DNA of 64,000 nucleotides, from positions 8,530 to 72,529 of the forward strand of contig JAXMHQ010000029.1 in the NCBI GenBank assembly GCA_046346665.1, in the 5' to 3' direction. Shown piece by piece: positions 46,591 to 55,263 of this stretch; the stretch's first letter is position 1; each line of letters opens with the position of its first letter. A program made the position numbers and the translations under genes. The DNA is from JAXMHQ01 sp046346665 (lineage in GTDB: Bacteria; Verrucomicrobiota; Verrucomicrobiia; Limisphaerales; JAXMHQ01). Under the pieces are notes generated by a model, which did no database searches, was not told the origin of the DNA, and was given only the letters and a program-made list of their open reading frames with translations.

Positions 46591-48207
46591 TTAGAGCAGC
46601 GGCTTCTGGTGGAGCCGGGCATGGGCGGCGGCGATGAAGCCGCGGAACAGCGGGTGCGGCTGGTGCGGTTTGCTGTGGAACTCGGGATGAAACTGGCTGG
46701 CGACGTAGAAACGGTGCTTCGGCAGTTCGATGATTTCCACCAGTTTGCCGTCCGGCGTGAATCCGCCGAAAGCGAACCCGCCCTTCTCGAATCGTTCGCG
46801 GTAGGAATTGTTGAATTCGTACCGGTGCCGGTGCCGTTCCTTCACCACGAACGATCCGTAAAGCTGCTGGGTGCGGGTGCCCATGACGAGCTGGCACGGC
46901 TGCGCGCCGAGGCGCATGGTGCCGCCCTTCTTCGTCACGCGCGTCTGCTCGTCCAGCATCGCAATCACCGGGTGCGGCGTGTTCGGATCGAATTCCGTCG
47001 AGTGCGCCTTGGTGAGCTTCAAAACATTCCGCGCAAATTCAATCGTGGCGATCTGCATGCCCAGGCAAAGGCCCAGGTACGGCACGTCGTTTTCGCGCGC
47101 GTACTGCGCGGCCATGATCTTGCCTTCGATGCCGCGTTCGCCGAATCCGCCCGGCACGAGGATGCCGCCGATGCCCTTGAGATGTCTTTCGGCGCCGTCG
47201 CGCTCGATTTCCTCGGCGTCGATGCGCTGGATTTCCACGCCGCAATCGTTGGCGATGCCGCCGTGGATGATGGCTTCGTAGACGGATTTGTAGGCGTCCT
47301 GGAGGCCGATGTATTTGCCGACCACGCCGATGCGGACGCGGTGTTGTGGGGCGATGAGTTTGCGGATGATTTCCTGCCAGTGCGCCATGTTGGCGACCGG
47401 GGTGTCGAGGTGCAGCAGCCGGCAGACGAGGTCGTCCAGGCGCTCGCGCTGCAGCATCAGCGGCACTTCGTAAATGCTGTGGTCCACGTCCTTCTCCTCG
47501 ATGACGCCCTCGTAGGGGACGTTGCAGAACATGGAAATCTTCTGGCGCAAATCCTTGTCGAGCGGCAGTTCGCAGCGGCAGATGAGGATGTGGGGGGCGA
47601 TGCCGATTTCGCGCAGCTTGGCGACGGACTGCTGGGTGGGCTTGGTCTTGAGTTCGCCGGCGGCCTTGATGAACGGCACGTAGGTGACGTGCATGAACAC
47701 GACGTTGCCGGTGCCGGCTTCCAGCGCAAATTCGCGGATGGCTTCCAGGAACGGCAGGCCCTCGATGTCACCCGTCGTCCCTCCGATTTCCGTGATGATC
47801 ACGTCGGCCTTGGACTGTTCGCCGAGGACGTGGATGCGATTCTGGATTTCGCCGGTGACGTGGGGGATGACCTGGACGGTTTTACCGAGGTATTTTCCCT
47901 CGCGCTCGTTGTTCAGGACCGTCTGGTAAACCTGGCCGCTGGTGAGGTTGTTCAGCCGGGTCAGCTTGACGTTCGTAAACCGCTCGTAATGCCCCAGGTC
48001 GAGGTCGGTCTCCGCGCCGTCGTCCAGCACGTAAACTTCGCCGTGCTGGTAGGGGTTCATGGTGCCGGGATCGACGTTGAGGTAGGGATCGAACTTCTGC
48101 AGGACGACCTTGAGCCCGCGGTTTTCGAGCAGCGTGCCGAGCGCCGCCGCTGTCAGGCCTTTGCCGAGCGAACTCACCACGCCGCCTGTAACGAAAATAT
48201 ATTTCAT
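46591..48207 (-). CDS. pyrG: CTP synthase PyrG
   Basis: Makes CTP from UTP, ATP and glutamine, 538 aa. N-terminal synthase domain with FVTGGVVSSLGKG and KFDPYLNVDPGTMNP. A C-terminal class I glutamine amidotransferase follows with PGGFGERG (oxyanion region), the nucleophile Cys in YLGLCLGMQ, and FHPEFHSKP near the end. Upstream is kdsB, whose product uses CTP to activate Kdo, a sensible pairing. Confidence 0.97.
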   Translation of the reverse strand: MKYIFVTGGVVSSLGKGLTAAALGTLLENRGLKVVLQKFDPYLNVDPGTMNPYQHGEVYVLDDGAETDLDLGHYERFTNVKLTRLNNLTSGQVYQTVLNNEREGKYLGKTVQVIPHVTGEIQNRIHVLGEQSKADVIITEIGGTTGDIEGLPFLEAIREFALEAGTGNVVFMHVTYVPFIKAAGELKTKPTQQSVAKLREIGIAPHILICRCELPLDKDLRQKISMFCNVPYEGVIEEKDVDHSIYEVPLMLQRERLDDLVCRLLHLDTPVANMAHWQEIIRKLIAPQHRVRIGVVGKYIGLQDAYKSVYEAIIHGGIANDCGVEIQRIDAEEIERDGAERHLKGIGGILVPGGFGERGIEGKIMAAQYARENDVPYLGLCLGMQIATIEFARNVLKLTKAHSTEFDPNTPHPVIAMLDEQTRVTKKGGTMRLGAQPCQLVMGTRTQQLYGSFVVKERHRHRYEFNNSYRERFEKGGFAFGGFTPDGKLVEIIELPKHRFYVASQFHPEFHSKPHQPHPLFRGFIAAAHARLHQKPLL

Positions 48208-48222
48208 TGCAAAACCATTTTA

Positions 48223-48297
48223 GCCACGGATCGAACACGGATGAAACACGGAAAAGCCGCCACCGAAACATCCGTGTTCGATCCAAGTTTCATCCGT
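48223..48297. repeat. CACGGAT-word hairpin between kdsB and pyrG
   Basis: CCACGGATCGAACACGGATG faces CATCCGTGTTCGATCC and TTTCATCCGTGGCC. The right arm reaches into kdsB and provides its last codons and stop (48290-48297). Confidence 0.82.
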
Positions 48298-49030
48298 GGC
48301 CGAGAATTCTTTCAACCCTCGCCACATCGCCCGGCACATCCACGCCGACACTGTCGTAATCCACCCGCACCACCGCGATCGGAATGCCGTTTTCCAGCGC
48401 ACGCAACTGCTCCAGTTTCTCGGCCGATTCCAGAGGGGACACCGGGTGGCGCACCAGCCGGAGCAGGGTTTCCTTCCGGTACCCGTAAATGCCGAGATGC
48501 TTTAAAAAAGGAAACGCCGCCAACTGTTCGCCCACCGAACCAGTGGCGGCCTCGCGCAAATACGGAATCGTGCGCCGGGAGAAATATAGGGCGCAGCCGG
48601 AGGCGTTGACAACGACTTTTACGACGTTCGGATTGTCCAATTCCGAGGGATCGCGAATGGGGGCGGCGGCGGTGGACATTTCCTGCCGCTCCAGCGCGGC
48701 GGCCACGGCGTTGACCACGGCGGGATCCATCAGGGGTTCGTCCCCCTGGATGTTCACCACCCCGTCGCACTCAAGCCGCGCGGCCACCTCCGCGATCCGG
48801 TCCGAGCCGCTCGGGTGATCCGCCCGCGTCATCTCCACACGGCAAAACTCCCGCGCGCACGCCGCAATCCGCTCGTCGTCGGTCGCCACCACCACGTCCG
48901 ACAGCGCCCGCGCGCCGCGGCATCGCTCAATCACATGCCGGATCAGCGGCTTGCCCGCTATCAACGCCAGCGGCTTCCCGGGAAACCGGGTCGAGGCATA
49001 CCGGGCCGGAATGATGCCGACAATTTTCAT
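48290..49030 (-). CDS. kdsB: 3-deoxy-manno-octulosonate cytidylyltransferase KdsB
   Basis: Activates Kdo as CMP-Kdo for lipopolysaccharide inner core, so the cell is Gram-negative with LPS. 246 aa from the ATG at 49030. Motifs: IIPARYASTRFPGKPL, VVATDDERI, DHPSGSDRIAEV, NIQGDEPLMDP, and LGIYGYRKETLLR; E-x-L-E-Q-L-R-A-L-E-N-G near the end. The C-terminal residues come from the bordering CACGGAT repeat. Confidence 0.95.
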   Translation of the reverse strand: MKIVGIIPARYASTRFPGKPLALIAGKPLIRHVIERCRGARALSDVVVATDDERIAACAREFCRVEMTRADHPSGSDRIAEVAARLECDGVVNIQGDEPLMDPAVVNAVAAALERQEMSTAAAPIRDPSELDNPNVVKVVVNASGCALYFSRRTIPYLREAATGSVGEQLAAFPFLKHLGIYGYRKETLLRLVRHPVSPLESAEKLEQLRALENGIPIAVVRVDYDSVGVDVPGDVARVERILGHG

Positions 49031-49116
49031 CACCCGCGGATTTAGCCAGAGATCCCGTCCTGAGGGAATATCGAAGTGGCGAGGATCGGAACCAGGGCAT
49101 GTAGGGTTCCCGCTGT

Positions 49117-49257
49117 CCCGGGGCGCTGCCCTGGGTTGAATTATCAAGGCCTTTCAGGCCAGGTGATCCACAGACGTCACAAAAATACCTGCGACTGCAT
49201 TTCGCGAGCCCCAACGGGGCGTCATAATCCAACCCGGGGCAACGCCCCGGGCCCACC
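49117..49257. repeat. REP pair left of the tyrosine transposase
   Basis: CCCGGGGCGCTGCCCTGGG (49117-) with AAGGCCTTTCAGGCC, then GAGCCCCAACGGGGCGTC and CCAACCCGGGGCAACGCC. The two halves are inverted relative to each other. Counterpart of 49789-49931. Confidence 0.8.
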
Positions 49258-49271
49258 CCATACATCGCGAA

Positions 49272-49286
49272 AGCCCTGAAAGGGCG
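49272..49286. repeat. 15-bp inverted repeat, left of transposase
   Basis: AGCCCTGAAAGGGCG; its perfect inverse CGCCCTTTCAGGGCT is at 49756-49770. Each also folds as a small hairpin (GCCCT/AGGGC). Confidence 0.8.
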
Positions 49287-49294
49287 ACATAACC

Positions 49295-49747
49295 TCAATC
49301 CCAAACATAACGTTCATCAAACGGAATTTGATACCGGCCCAAGAACGCCCGGTATTCCTCCTGGAACGTGATTTTCCGATGATGCTCCGCCTGGTTGGCA
49401 ATGTATCGCTCAACAGAATGCCAGTTGGATTGGCTGACGGAAAAGGCTCCATACCCATTCTGCCAATGGAATCCACGATAATGCAGTCCCTTCGTCTTGA
49501 TCCACTTGGAGGAACCTTTCTTAATCTCCTCCACAACCCGGGCCAGTGAATGGTTTTTGGATTGGCAAAAGAGAACATGCACATGGTCTTCGACGGAGTT
49601 GATGCGGATGGCCGGCGAGCCAAACTCCTTGAAAATGGCCGCCATATATTTGTGCAGTTCCGCGCGGCAATCATCGCGCAAAAGCGGCTCACGGTACTTG
49701 GTGCTGAACACAAGATGAACGAGGATTTTTGCAAGGGATTGCGACAT
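49295..49747 (-). CDS. REP-associated tyrosine transposase (RAYT, Y1/HUH family)
   Basis: Single-strand HUH nuclease of the IS200/IS605 TnpA superfamily, 150 aa. HUH motif His55-Val-His57 (VEDHVHVLF) and catalytic Tyr115 (SVERYIANQ). HWQNGYGAFSVS is typical of the single-copy RAYT-like proteins found in many environmental bacteria. It is enclosed by a 15-bp inverted repeat and then by REP pairs on both sides, the expected arrangement for a domesticated REP-mobilising enzyme. Confidence 0.9.
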   Translation of the reverse strand: MSQSLAKILVHLVFSTKYREPLLRDDCRAELHKYMAAIFKEFGSPAIRINSVEDHVHVLFCQSKNHSLARVVEEIKKGSSKWIKTKGLHYRGFHWQNGYGAFSVSQSNWHSVERYIANQAEHHRKITFQEEYRAFLGRYQIPFDERYVWD

Positions 49748-49755
49748 GATTAAAG

Positions 49756-49770
49756 CGCCCTTTCAGGGCT
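49756..49770. repeat. 15-bp inverted repeat, right of transposase
   Basis: CGCCCTTTCAGGGCT, the inverse of 49272-49286. Confidence 0.8.
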
Positions 49771-49788
49771 TGACGGGTTTAAGGCGGT

Positions 49789-49931
49789 TTTCCCCAGGGC
49801 GCTGCCCTGGGTTGGACTATGAAGGCCTTTCAGGCCTCGTATGCCACGATCGACTGAAAATTACCCATGCGCGCATTTCCGAGCCCCAACGGGGCGTCAT
49901 AATCCAACCCGGGGCAACGCCCTGGGGAAAA
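49789..49931. repeat. REP pair right of the tyrosine transposase
   Basis: Bounded by TTTTCCCCAGGGCG and its inverse CGCCCTGGGGAAAA. Contains the same internal units as the left block (AAGGCCTTTCAGGCC, GAGCCCCAACGGGGCGTC). Confidence 0.82.
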
Positions 49932-49956
49932 TGGGCATCAACCGACCGTACGTTCA

Positions 49957-50505
49957 TCACCCCCGGTTCCGCACAATCCAGTCCGCCGCCGCCGCGAGAT
50001 CGTCCACGATCAAGGCAGCGCCAAGCTTCGCGTCGGCCGATTGCTCGAGCTTCGCGCCGTAGCCCGTCCGGACCAAAATGCTCTTGCGCACGCCGGCGTT
50101 CCAGCCGCATTCGAGGTCGATCATCTTGTCCCCGATGAAATAGCTCTGGCCGAGGTCCAGGTGGAATTCCTTCTTGGCGTCGAGAAGGAACTGCGGCGAC
50201 GGTTTGCGGCCGCGGCTCGGATAATCCGGTGCCTCAGGCGCGATGTAAATTTTATCGAACCGAACCCCGTCCCGCGCCAGCTCGGCCAGCAGGTGCGCGT
50301 TGACCTTGTCCACGTCTTCCATGGTGAAATATCCGCGTCCGACGCCGGACTGGTTGGACACGATGAACAGCCGGAACCCGGCGTCCTGCATGCGCCTCAG
50401 CGCGGGGCCGGCTCCGGGAAAAATCTCCACCTGCTCCACCGTGTGCAGGTAATGCTTCTCAGCAATCAACGTCCCGTCGCGATCCAGGAAAACGGCCAGG
50501 TTCAT
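49957..50505 (-). CDS. gmhB: D-glycero-beta-D-manno-heptose 1,7-bisphosphate 7-phosphatase
   Basis: HAD phosphatase of the ADP-heptose pathway for LPS core, 182 aa. FLDRDGTL carries the catalytic Asp8/Asp10; FIVSNQSGVGRGYF, RKPSPQF and YFIGDKMIDLECG are GmhB signatures. The four-Cys zinc loop of classical GmhB is absent (YIAPEAPDYPSRGRKP instead), so a related histidinol-phosphate phosphatase role cannot be fully excluded. Confidence 0.85.
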   Translation of the reverse strand: MNLAVFLDRDGTLIAEKHYLHTVEQVEIFPGAGPALRRMQDAGFRLFIVSNQSGVGRGYFTMEDVDKVNAHLLAELARDGVRFDKIYIAPEAPDYPSRGRKPSPQFLLDAKKEFHLDLGQSYFIGDKMIDLECGWNAGVRKSILVRTGYGAKLEQSADAKLGAALIVDDLAAAADWIVRNRG

Positions 50506-50556
50506 GCCGCCAGAATCACGGGAAACCCCGGGCGCGGCAACGCTAAATCATTTTTC

Positions 50557-50618
50557 GGGAGGGCCGGCGTCCCCGCCGGCCCAGTTGAGTCGGGAACGCC
50601 GCGGACGGCGTCCTTCCC
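50557..50618. repeat. GGGAGGGCC double-hairpin element
   Basis: GGGAGGGCCGGCGTCCCC onward and GGGAACGCC...GGCGTCCTTCCC, bounded by GGGAGGG and CCTTCCC. Between gmhB and the 3' end of the surface-protein gene. Confidence 0.72.
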
Positions 50619-50624
50619 GGCACA

Positions 50625-51518
50625 TCAATTCGCTTTCAGCCGGAAATAGAGCTGGTCGGAATCCATCGCGCGCGTGTGCGGGCTGGAGGCGCCCGGCACA
50701 TTGGTGAACGGACCGGCGGCATTTGGCGATGCCTGCAGCACAAAGGCCGGGTTGCTCCAGCTCAACACGGCGTTGTTCCCGGATTTCTGAAGCGCCAGCG
50801 GAATTGGGGCCACGACCCCGGACGGGCCGAACGTCAGGGCAACATTGTCGATTCCCACCGTGTCCCGGCTGCCGCTGCCGGTGGAGGGCGTGAGCGAGAC
50901 CAGCCGGATCCAGACGGGCTGATCCTGGTTGTTCAGGGCCGCGCCGAAATCGAACGTCCGCCGCACCGCGCCGAACACCGCGGCGTCACCGTTCGTGCCG
51001 ACCGGGACGAAGTTGGTGGGATCCGCCCCCAGTCCGTAATCCACGATCCAGCAGTTCGTGCGGCCCTGCACACTCAGGAGGTTGATGTCCAGCGCGAGCT
51101 GGAACCCGGCGTGGCCGAGAGTGTTTTCGAGCTGCAACACGAACGCGGCGCCGGGATCGCCGAACGACCCGGTCTGGCGCATGGCGAGGCAACGATTCGT
51201 GCAGGCGGCCTGGACGGTGGTGCTCTCGTTCGTGCCGCAGAAGTTCGTGCCGTAATTGCTGAGGGTGGAAGCGTAATTGGCGAACTGCCCGCTGCTGCTG
51301 CCCCAGCTGGTCGCATTGGTGGTGAAGCCCGCCTCGGTTCCCAGGCCCGACGCCGTGGCATTCGTCCGCACCGTCCACCCCTCCGGCAAACCCGCGGCAA
51401 GCGTGTCGAACGACTGCTCGTAGCGGTTGCCGCTTAACTGGATTTGAGCGGATGTGTGGACGGCAAACAACACGGTGACGGCCGATGCGGACAGAACCTG
51501 GCTGACGATGGATTTCAT
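50625..51518 (-). CDS. Secreted protein with C-terminal surface module
   Basis: 297 aa from the ATG at 51518, signal peptide MKSIVSQVLSASAVTVLFAV (cleavage near SAQ). The central beta-rich domain (YEQSFDTLAAGLPEGWTVR ... SRDTVGIDNVALTFG) resembles PEP-CTERM/LamG-like extracellular proteins of Verrucomicrobia. The last 70 residues (AVLSWSNPAFVLQASPNAAG ... LYFRLKAN) match the C-terminal module of the genes at 28695 and 59016. Function unknown. Confidence 0.75.
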   Translation of the reverse strand: MKSIVSQVLSASAVTVLFAVHTSAQIQLSGNRYEQSFDTLAAGLPEGWTVRTNATASGLGTEAGFTTNATSWGSSSGQFANYASTLSNYGTNFCGTNESTTVQAACTNRCLAMRQTGSFGDPGAAFVLQLENTLGHAGFQLALDINLLSVQGRTNCWIVDYGLGADPTNFVPVGTNGDAAVFGAVRRTFDFGAALNNQDQPVWIRLVSLTPSTGSGSRDTVGIDNVALTFGPSGVVAPIPLALQKSGNNAVLSWSNPAFVLQASPNAAGPFTNVPGASSPHTRAMDSDQLYFRLKAN

Positions 51519-52015
51519 GGATTTGGTTTGGTTGGAGGAATTCCATGAAGATCCGAACAGAAGAAGCCGGCCGGGCGGGCACACCGCAGCCCCAGCACCC
51601 TCCACAGTGTGCCCAAAATGCCCACGCCGACAAAAACCCAATGACCCCTGAGCGTCCGACTGGCCAAAGCAATTCCCTTCCATCCCCGGATCCCCCGGGA
51701 ATTCCACGTTTACTTTGGCCGGGCTTAAACGCCAACCCCGGCCGGGCGGACCCGACATGGACGGCAACCCGACAGACAATTCCTGCCAGCCCCGCCAGCC
51801 CATTCGATCCACCCCAACTCCCGGGATCACCCAAAATTCGTCCCGCAACAAGGCGCGAAAAAAATCGCGCCCTGCTAAATACTGCGAAGGAAAAATCCTG
51901 GAACCCTAGCTCGAACAGACGCCCTTTGATCCCAAAAGCTGGCCGATCAAATCAAAAAGCCGTGAAAAGGTCAAGAAGTTTGTCAGAAAAAAATGAGCTT
52001 TCGCAGAAGCTTGCC
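51519..52015. other. 497-bp intergenic region without a recognised gene
   Basis: Open frames here are antisense shadows of LOG or unlike any protein. Probably the leader of the surface-protein gene. One short hairpin GGCGCGA/TCGCGCC with an A-rich loop lies at about 51861-51879, and AGCTTTCGCAGAAGCTTGC lies just 3' of LOG (51990-52008). Confidence 0.5.
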
Positions 52016-53047
52016 TTACAAGCTATTCAACACGTCGATCATCTGCCGCAGCCGCCCGTAATCGCGCCGGTTGAACCCGAACGCCAGCCGCGGCAGGTCC
52101 ACATGATCGTTGTCCGCCCGCTCCTCCGCCGACGCCTCCACGCGCCGGATCGCCGGCCCCGTAATGATGTCCGCAAAATCCTCGTTCATCGCCGCAATCG
52201 CCGTGTCCGACGGCGCATGCTTCAACCGCAAAATAAAAAGATCCTTCACAAACCGGCTGGAATGAAAATTCCGATAAAACCGCGTGATGATCTTCACCGC
52301 CTGGTCGGTGTCGTCCGTGATGTGGTACAAGGTCAAATCTTCCGGCGATATCAACTGGTCCCGCAACAGGTGTTCCCGGATGTGTTTGTCCCAGGTCTTC
52401 CAATAGGTCCCGCCCGGCCGGTCCACCAGCACCAGCGGCATCAACTGGCTCTTCCCCGTCTGCATCAAGGTCAGCGCCTCATACCCTTCGTCCATCGTCC
52501 CGAACCCGCCCGGGAACAACGCAATCGCATCGGAATGACGGATAAAGATCAATTTGCGCGTGAAGAAATACTTGAACGTGATGAGTTTCTTGTCCTCGCG
52601 GATCACGGGGTTGGCGCCCTGCTCCCAGGGCAGCCGGATGTTCGCGCCGAAACTGTTCTCCGGACCCGCGCCTTCGTGCCCCGCCTGCATGATCCCGCCA
52701 CCCGCGCCCGTGATCACCATGAATCCCGCCTGCGCAATCTTCCGCCCAAACTCCGCCGCCTGCTGGTATTCCTGCTTGCTCGGATGCGTCCGCGCCGAGC
52801 CGAAGATCGTCACCTTCCGCATCCCCGCATACGGCGCGAACAACCGGAACGCATAGCGCAATTCCCGCAACGCCGTCTGGATCACCCGCACATCCCCGCT
52901 GTCCCGCACGTCCGTCAGGATCTTCAGCGCGTTCTCAATGATGTCCGCCACCGCTTCCTGGTTCGCGCCGCCTCCCTTGAATTGAATCAACTCCTGTATC
53001 CGGCGCCGCAACTCCGGGTCCGCCGCCTGTTTCACCGCTTTGGTCAT
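52016..53047 (-). CDS. LOG-family protein (cytokinin riboside monophosphate phosphoribohydrolase-like)
   Basis: 343 aa from the ATG at 53047. Rossmann nucleotide-binding fold with VTIFGSARTHP, GAGGGIMQAGHEGA and the family signature PGGFGTMDE at residues 179-187. Long type with extra N-terminal helices and a C-terminal extension of about 100 residues. In characterised relatives it hydrolyses nucleoside monophosphates to base plus ribose 5-phosphate. Confidence 0.85.
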   Translation of the reverse strand: MTKAVKQAADPELRRRIQELIQFKGGGANQEAVADIIENALKILTDVRDSGDVRVIQTALRELRYAFRLFAPYAGMRKVTIFGSARTHPSKQEYQQAAEFGRKIAQAGFMVITGAGGGIMQAGHEGAGPENSFGANIRLPWEQGANPVIREDKKLITFKYFFTRKLIFIRHSDAIALFPGGFGTMDEGYEALTLMQTGKSQLMPLVLVDRPGGTYWKTWDKHIREHLLRDQLISPEDLTLYHITDDTDQAVKIITRFYRNFHSSRFVKDLFILRLKHAPSDTAIAAMNEDFADIITGPAIRRVEASAEERADNDHVDLPRLAFGFNRRDYGRLRQMIDVLNSL

Positions 53048-53092
53048 GCGCCAAAAATAACGCGGCCGCACTGCGCAATTCAACCGTGGAAT

Positions 53093-53185
53093 CCAGAATT
53101 CAGAATTTAGAATTCAGGAGCGATGAACCCGGAGCACCTCGCCACCCCGCCTTCAAGAACCTGCAACCTGTACCGCGCAACCCGC
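53093..53185. repeat. AGAATTCAGAATT and CCTGCAAC word tracts
   Basis: CCAGAATTCAGAATTTAG and AATTCAGG words at 53093-53118, then CCTGCAACCTG/GCGCAACCCG words at 53156-53185, between the LOG and GlcG-like genes. Confidence 0.6.
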
Positions 53186-53186
53186 C

Positions 53187-53633
53187 TCACCCCTCCATCT
53201 CCGCAATCGCCTTTTGCACAATCTCCAGGTCGCTCACGCCTCGAAAACCACTGTAGCCAACCGATAATTTCAATTCCCCGTTCACCACAATCGGCTGCCC
53301 GCCTTCCCATCCGATGAAGTCAGGCCGAATGATTCCGAACTGATGTTCGTTGAGCTTGCCGGCGTAAACCTGCTTCTCGAATTCGCCGGTCTTGAGCCCC
53401 GTGATCCACACCTGGCTGGCTTTCGTCCAGGCCACCCGAAAACATTGCCGCTGCCGGATTTTGTCCGCGCCAAACATCTTCCCATGCACCGCCCCCGCCT
53501 CATCGATAATGCACAGCGCGCTGTTGCCGTCATTCAACTTCCGGTCGGCCTCCACAGCAAGGTAGTCGGGTACATGCCTTTCAACGGCCGCGATGAGTTT
53601 CTGAATCAGCTCCGCGCGTTCTGTCGAATTCAT
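53187..53633 (-). CDS. GlcG/HbpS-like (DUF336) protein
   Basis: 148 aa from the ATG at 53633. The fold suggested by ALCIIDEAGAVHGKMFGADKI, RVAWTKASQVW, and IVVNGELKLSVGYSGFRG ... EIVQKAIAEME resembles the small heme-binding or ligand-binding HbpS/GlcG family. Assignment rests on pattern only. No operon partner. Confidence 0.5.
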   Translation of the reverse strand: MNSTERAELIQKLIAAVERHVPDYLAVEADRKLNDGNSALCIIDEAGAVHGKMFGADKIRQRQCFRVAWTKASQVWITGLKTGEFEKQVYAGKLNEHQFGIIRPDFIGWEGGQPIVVNGELKLSVGYSGFRGVSDLEIVQKAIAEMEG

Positions 53634-53802
53634 GGGGGCCAGAGTCCGGCGGCGGGAAAGGAAAGGCAAGCGCGTTCACTTGAAATTGCCTGGCTCGCTG
53701 ACACCGCGCCGGGCGAGCCGGGATGCACCAAGTGTTTGCGCCCATCGACAACTGGTTCTAAGTTCGTCGCGAATCTGATTAATAGCTGAAGTCTTGAAAA
53801 TT

Positions 53803-54852
53803 ATGCCGACCTTGTTTGATCCTGTCCGCATCGGCGACTGGCAACTGCCCAATCGCATCGTCATGGCCCCGCTGACCCGCTGCCGCGCCGGCGCGGCCCG
53901 CGTGCCCAACAGCCTCATGGCGGAATATTACCGCCAGCGCGCCTCGGCCGGACTCATCATTTCCGAAGCCACCTCGGTCAGCCCCGCGGGCGTCGGCTAT
54001 CCCGATACTCCCGGCATCTGGTCCGAAGAACAAGTCCGCGGCTGGAAACTGGTCACCGACGCCGTCCACGCGGCCGGAGGACGCATGCTGCTCCAGCTTT
54101 GGCACGTCGGCCGGGTGTCCGACCCTTCCTATCTCAACGGCGCCCTGCCCGTCGCCCCCAGCGCCATCGCGCCCGCGGGACACGTCAGCCTGATCCGGCC
54201 GATGAAACCCTTCGTGACTCCGCGCGCTCTCGAGCTCCACGAAATTCCCGGCATCATCGAAGCCTACCGCAAGGGCGCCGAAAACGCGCAGCGCGCCGGG
54301 TTCGACGGCGTCGAAATCCACGGCGCCAACGGCTACCTCATCGACCAGTTTCTCCAGGACAACTCCAACCGGCGCACGGACGCTTACGGCGGCCCGATTG
54401 AAAATCGCGCGCGCCTGGCGCTCGAAGTGACCGATGCGGTCATCGGCGTCTGGGGCGCGGGTCGCGTGGGCATGCACCTCGCGCCGCGCGGCGGTTCGCA
54501 TGACATGGGCGATTCCGACCCGGCGGCCACGTTCGGTTACCTGGCGCGCGAACTCGGCCGTCGCCGGATCGCGTTCCTGTGCGCCCGCGAATCCCTCGGC
54601 GAACCGCGTTTCGGACCGGGCCTCAAGAAGGCTTTTGGCGGGAGTTACATTGCCAACGAAAAATTCACGCTCGAGACCGCCACCCGAATTCTTGCCGCCG
54701 GCGAAGCCGACGCGGTGGCGTTCGGCGTGCCGTTCCTAGCCAACCCCGATTTGCCGGAACGATTCCGCCGCAATGCCCCGCTGAACCCGCCCGACCAATC
54801 CACCTTCTACGCCCCGGGCCCGAAGGGTTACACGGATTACCCGGCCCTGTAA
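53803..54852 (+). CDS. Old Yellow Enzyme family alkene reductase (NemA-like)
   Basis: FMN-dependent ene-reductase, 349 aa from the ATG at 53803 (MPTLFDPVRIGDWQLPNRIVMAPLTR); a TTG 9 nt upstream is less likely. TIM barrel with LLQLWHVGR, the FDGVEIHGANGYLIDQFLQD active-site segment (His/Asn pair), NSNRRTDAYGG and GVPFLANPDLPERF. Classical OYE subgroup reducing activated C=C or nitro compounds. Confidence 0.93.
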   Translation: MPTLFDPVRIGDWQLPNRIVMAPLTRCRAGAARVPNSLMAEYYRQRASAGLIISEATSVSPAGVGYPDTPGIWSEEQVRGWKLVTDAVHAAGGRMLLQLWHVGRVSDPSYLNGALPVAPSAIAPAGHVSLIRPMKPFVTPRALELHEIPGIIEAYRKGAENAQRAGFDGVEIHGANGYLIDQFLQDNSNRRTDAYGGPIENRARLALEVTDAVIGVWGAGRVGMHLAPRGGSHDMGDSDPAATFGYLARELGRRRIAFLCARESLGEPRFGPGLKKAFGGSYIANEKFTLETATRILAAGEADAVAFGVPFLANPDLPERFRRNAPLNPPDQSTFYAPGPKGYTDYPAL

Positions 54853-55263
54853 CGCAGGCCGTCCAACGGGAACGGAGTGCTGGAGTCTTGGAGTCGTGGA
54901 GTGTTGAAAGGGACCATCGCGCGAGAGTCCGTTCACCACTCTATTACTCCACATCTCCCCGGCTCCATGGCCTCCCCCGGATTCCTCGTCCGCGCAAGGG
55001 AAGCGTGCGCGCGTTGAAATCCGCCCCGCACGGCGAGCGGCCGGAGAACTGAGAAGGTCTGCTGGACGCGAATTGACGCGAGTTACCACGAACTCGGGTT
55101 CAGCAGAAAAGGATTTCTTCCCAATCCGTGTCCATCCGTGGTTAAGAAGACCCGATGCAATTGCCACAGGAATTAGCGGTCATTTGCGTCGATTCGTGTC
55201 AAGCCGCACTGGAACCCCAAACATACCTGTGTTAGGGTCTGGCCCAATCACAGGACAAACTGA
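54853..55263. repeat. Repeat-filled intergenic region before the sulfatase
   Basis: No gene seen in 411 bp. 54874-54970 is a boxless copy of the GGAGT-word hairpin (GGAGTGCTGGAGTCTTGGAG ... ACTCCACATC) with a CATCGCGCGAGAG cap. 55068-55145 holds GGACGCGAATTGACGCGAG and ATCCGTGTCCATCCGTGG words, and 55185-55205 another fragment. Confidence 0.6.

Noticed and set aside
46477..48609. 710-aa plus-strand open frame opposite pyrG
   Set aside because: Antisense shadow of a highly conserved CTP synthase; composition is typical of reverse-frame GC-rich DNA.
51545..53110. 521-aa plus-strand open frame opposite the LOG gene
   Set aside because: Pro/Arg-rich translation with no family features, antisense to a clear LOG protein; an artefact of high GC content.
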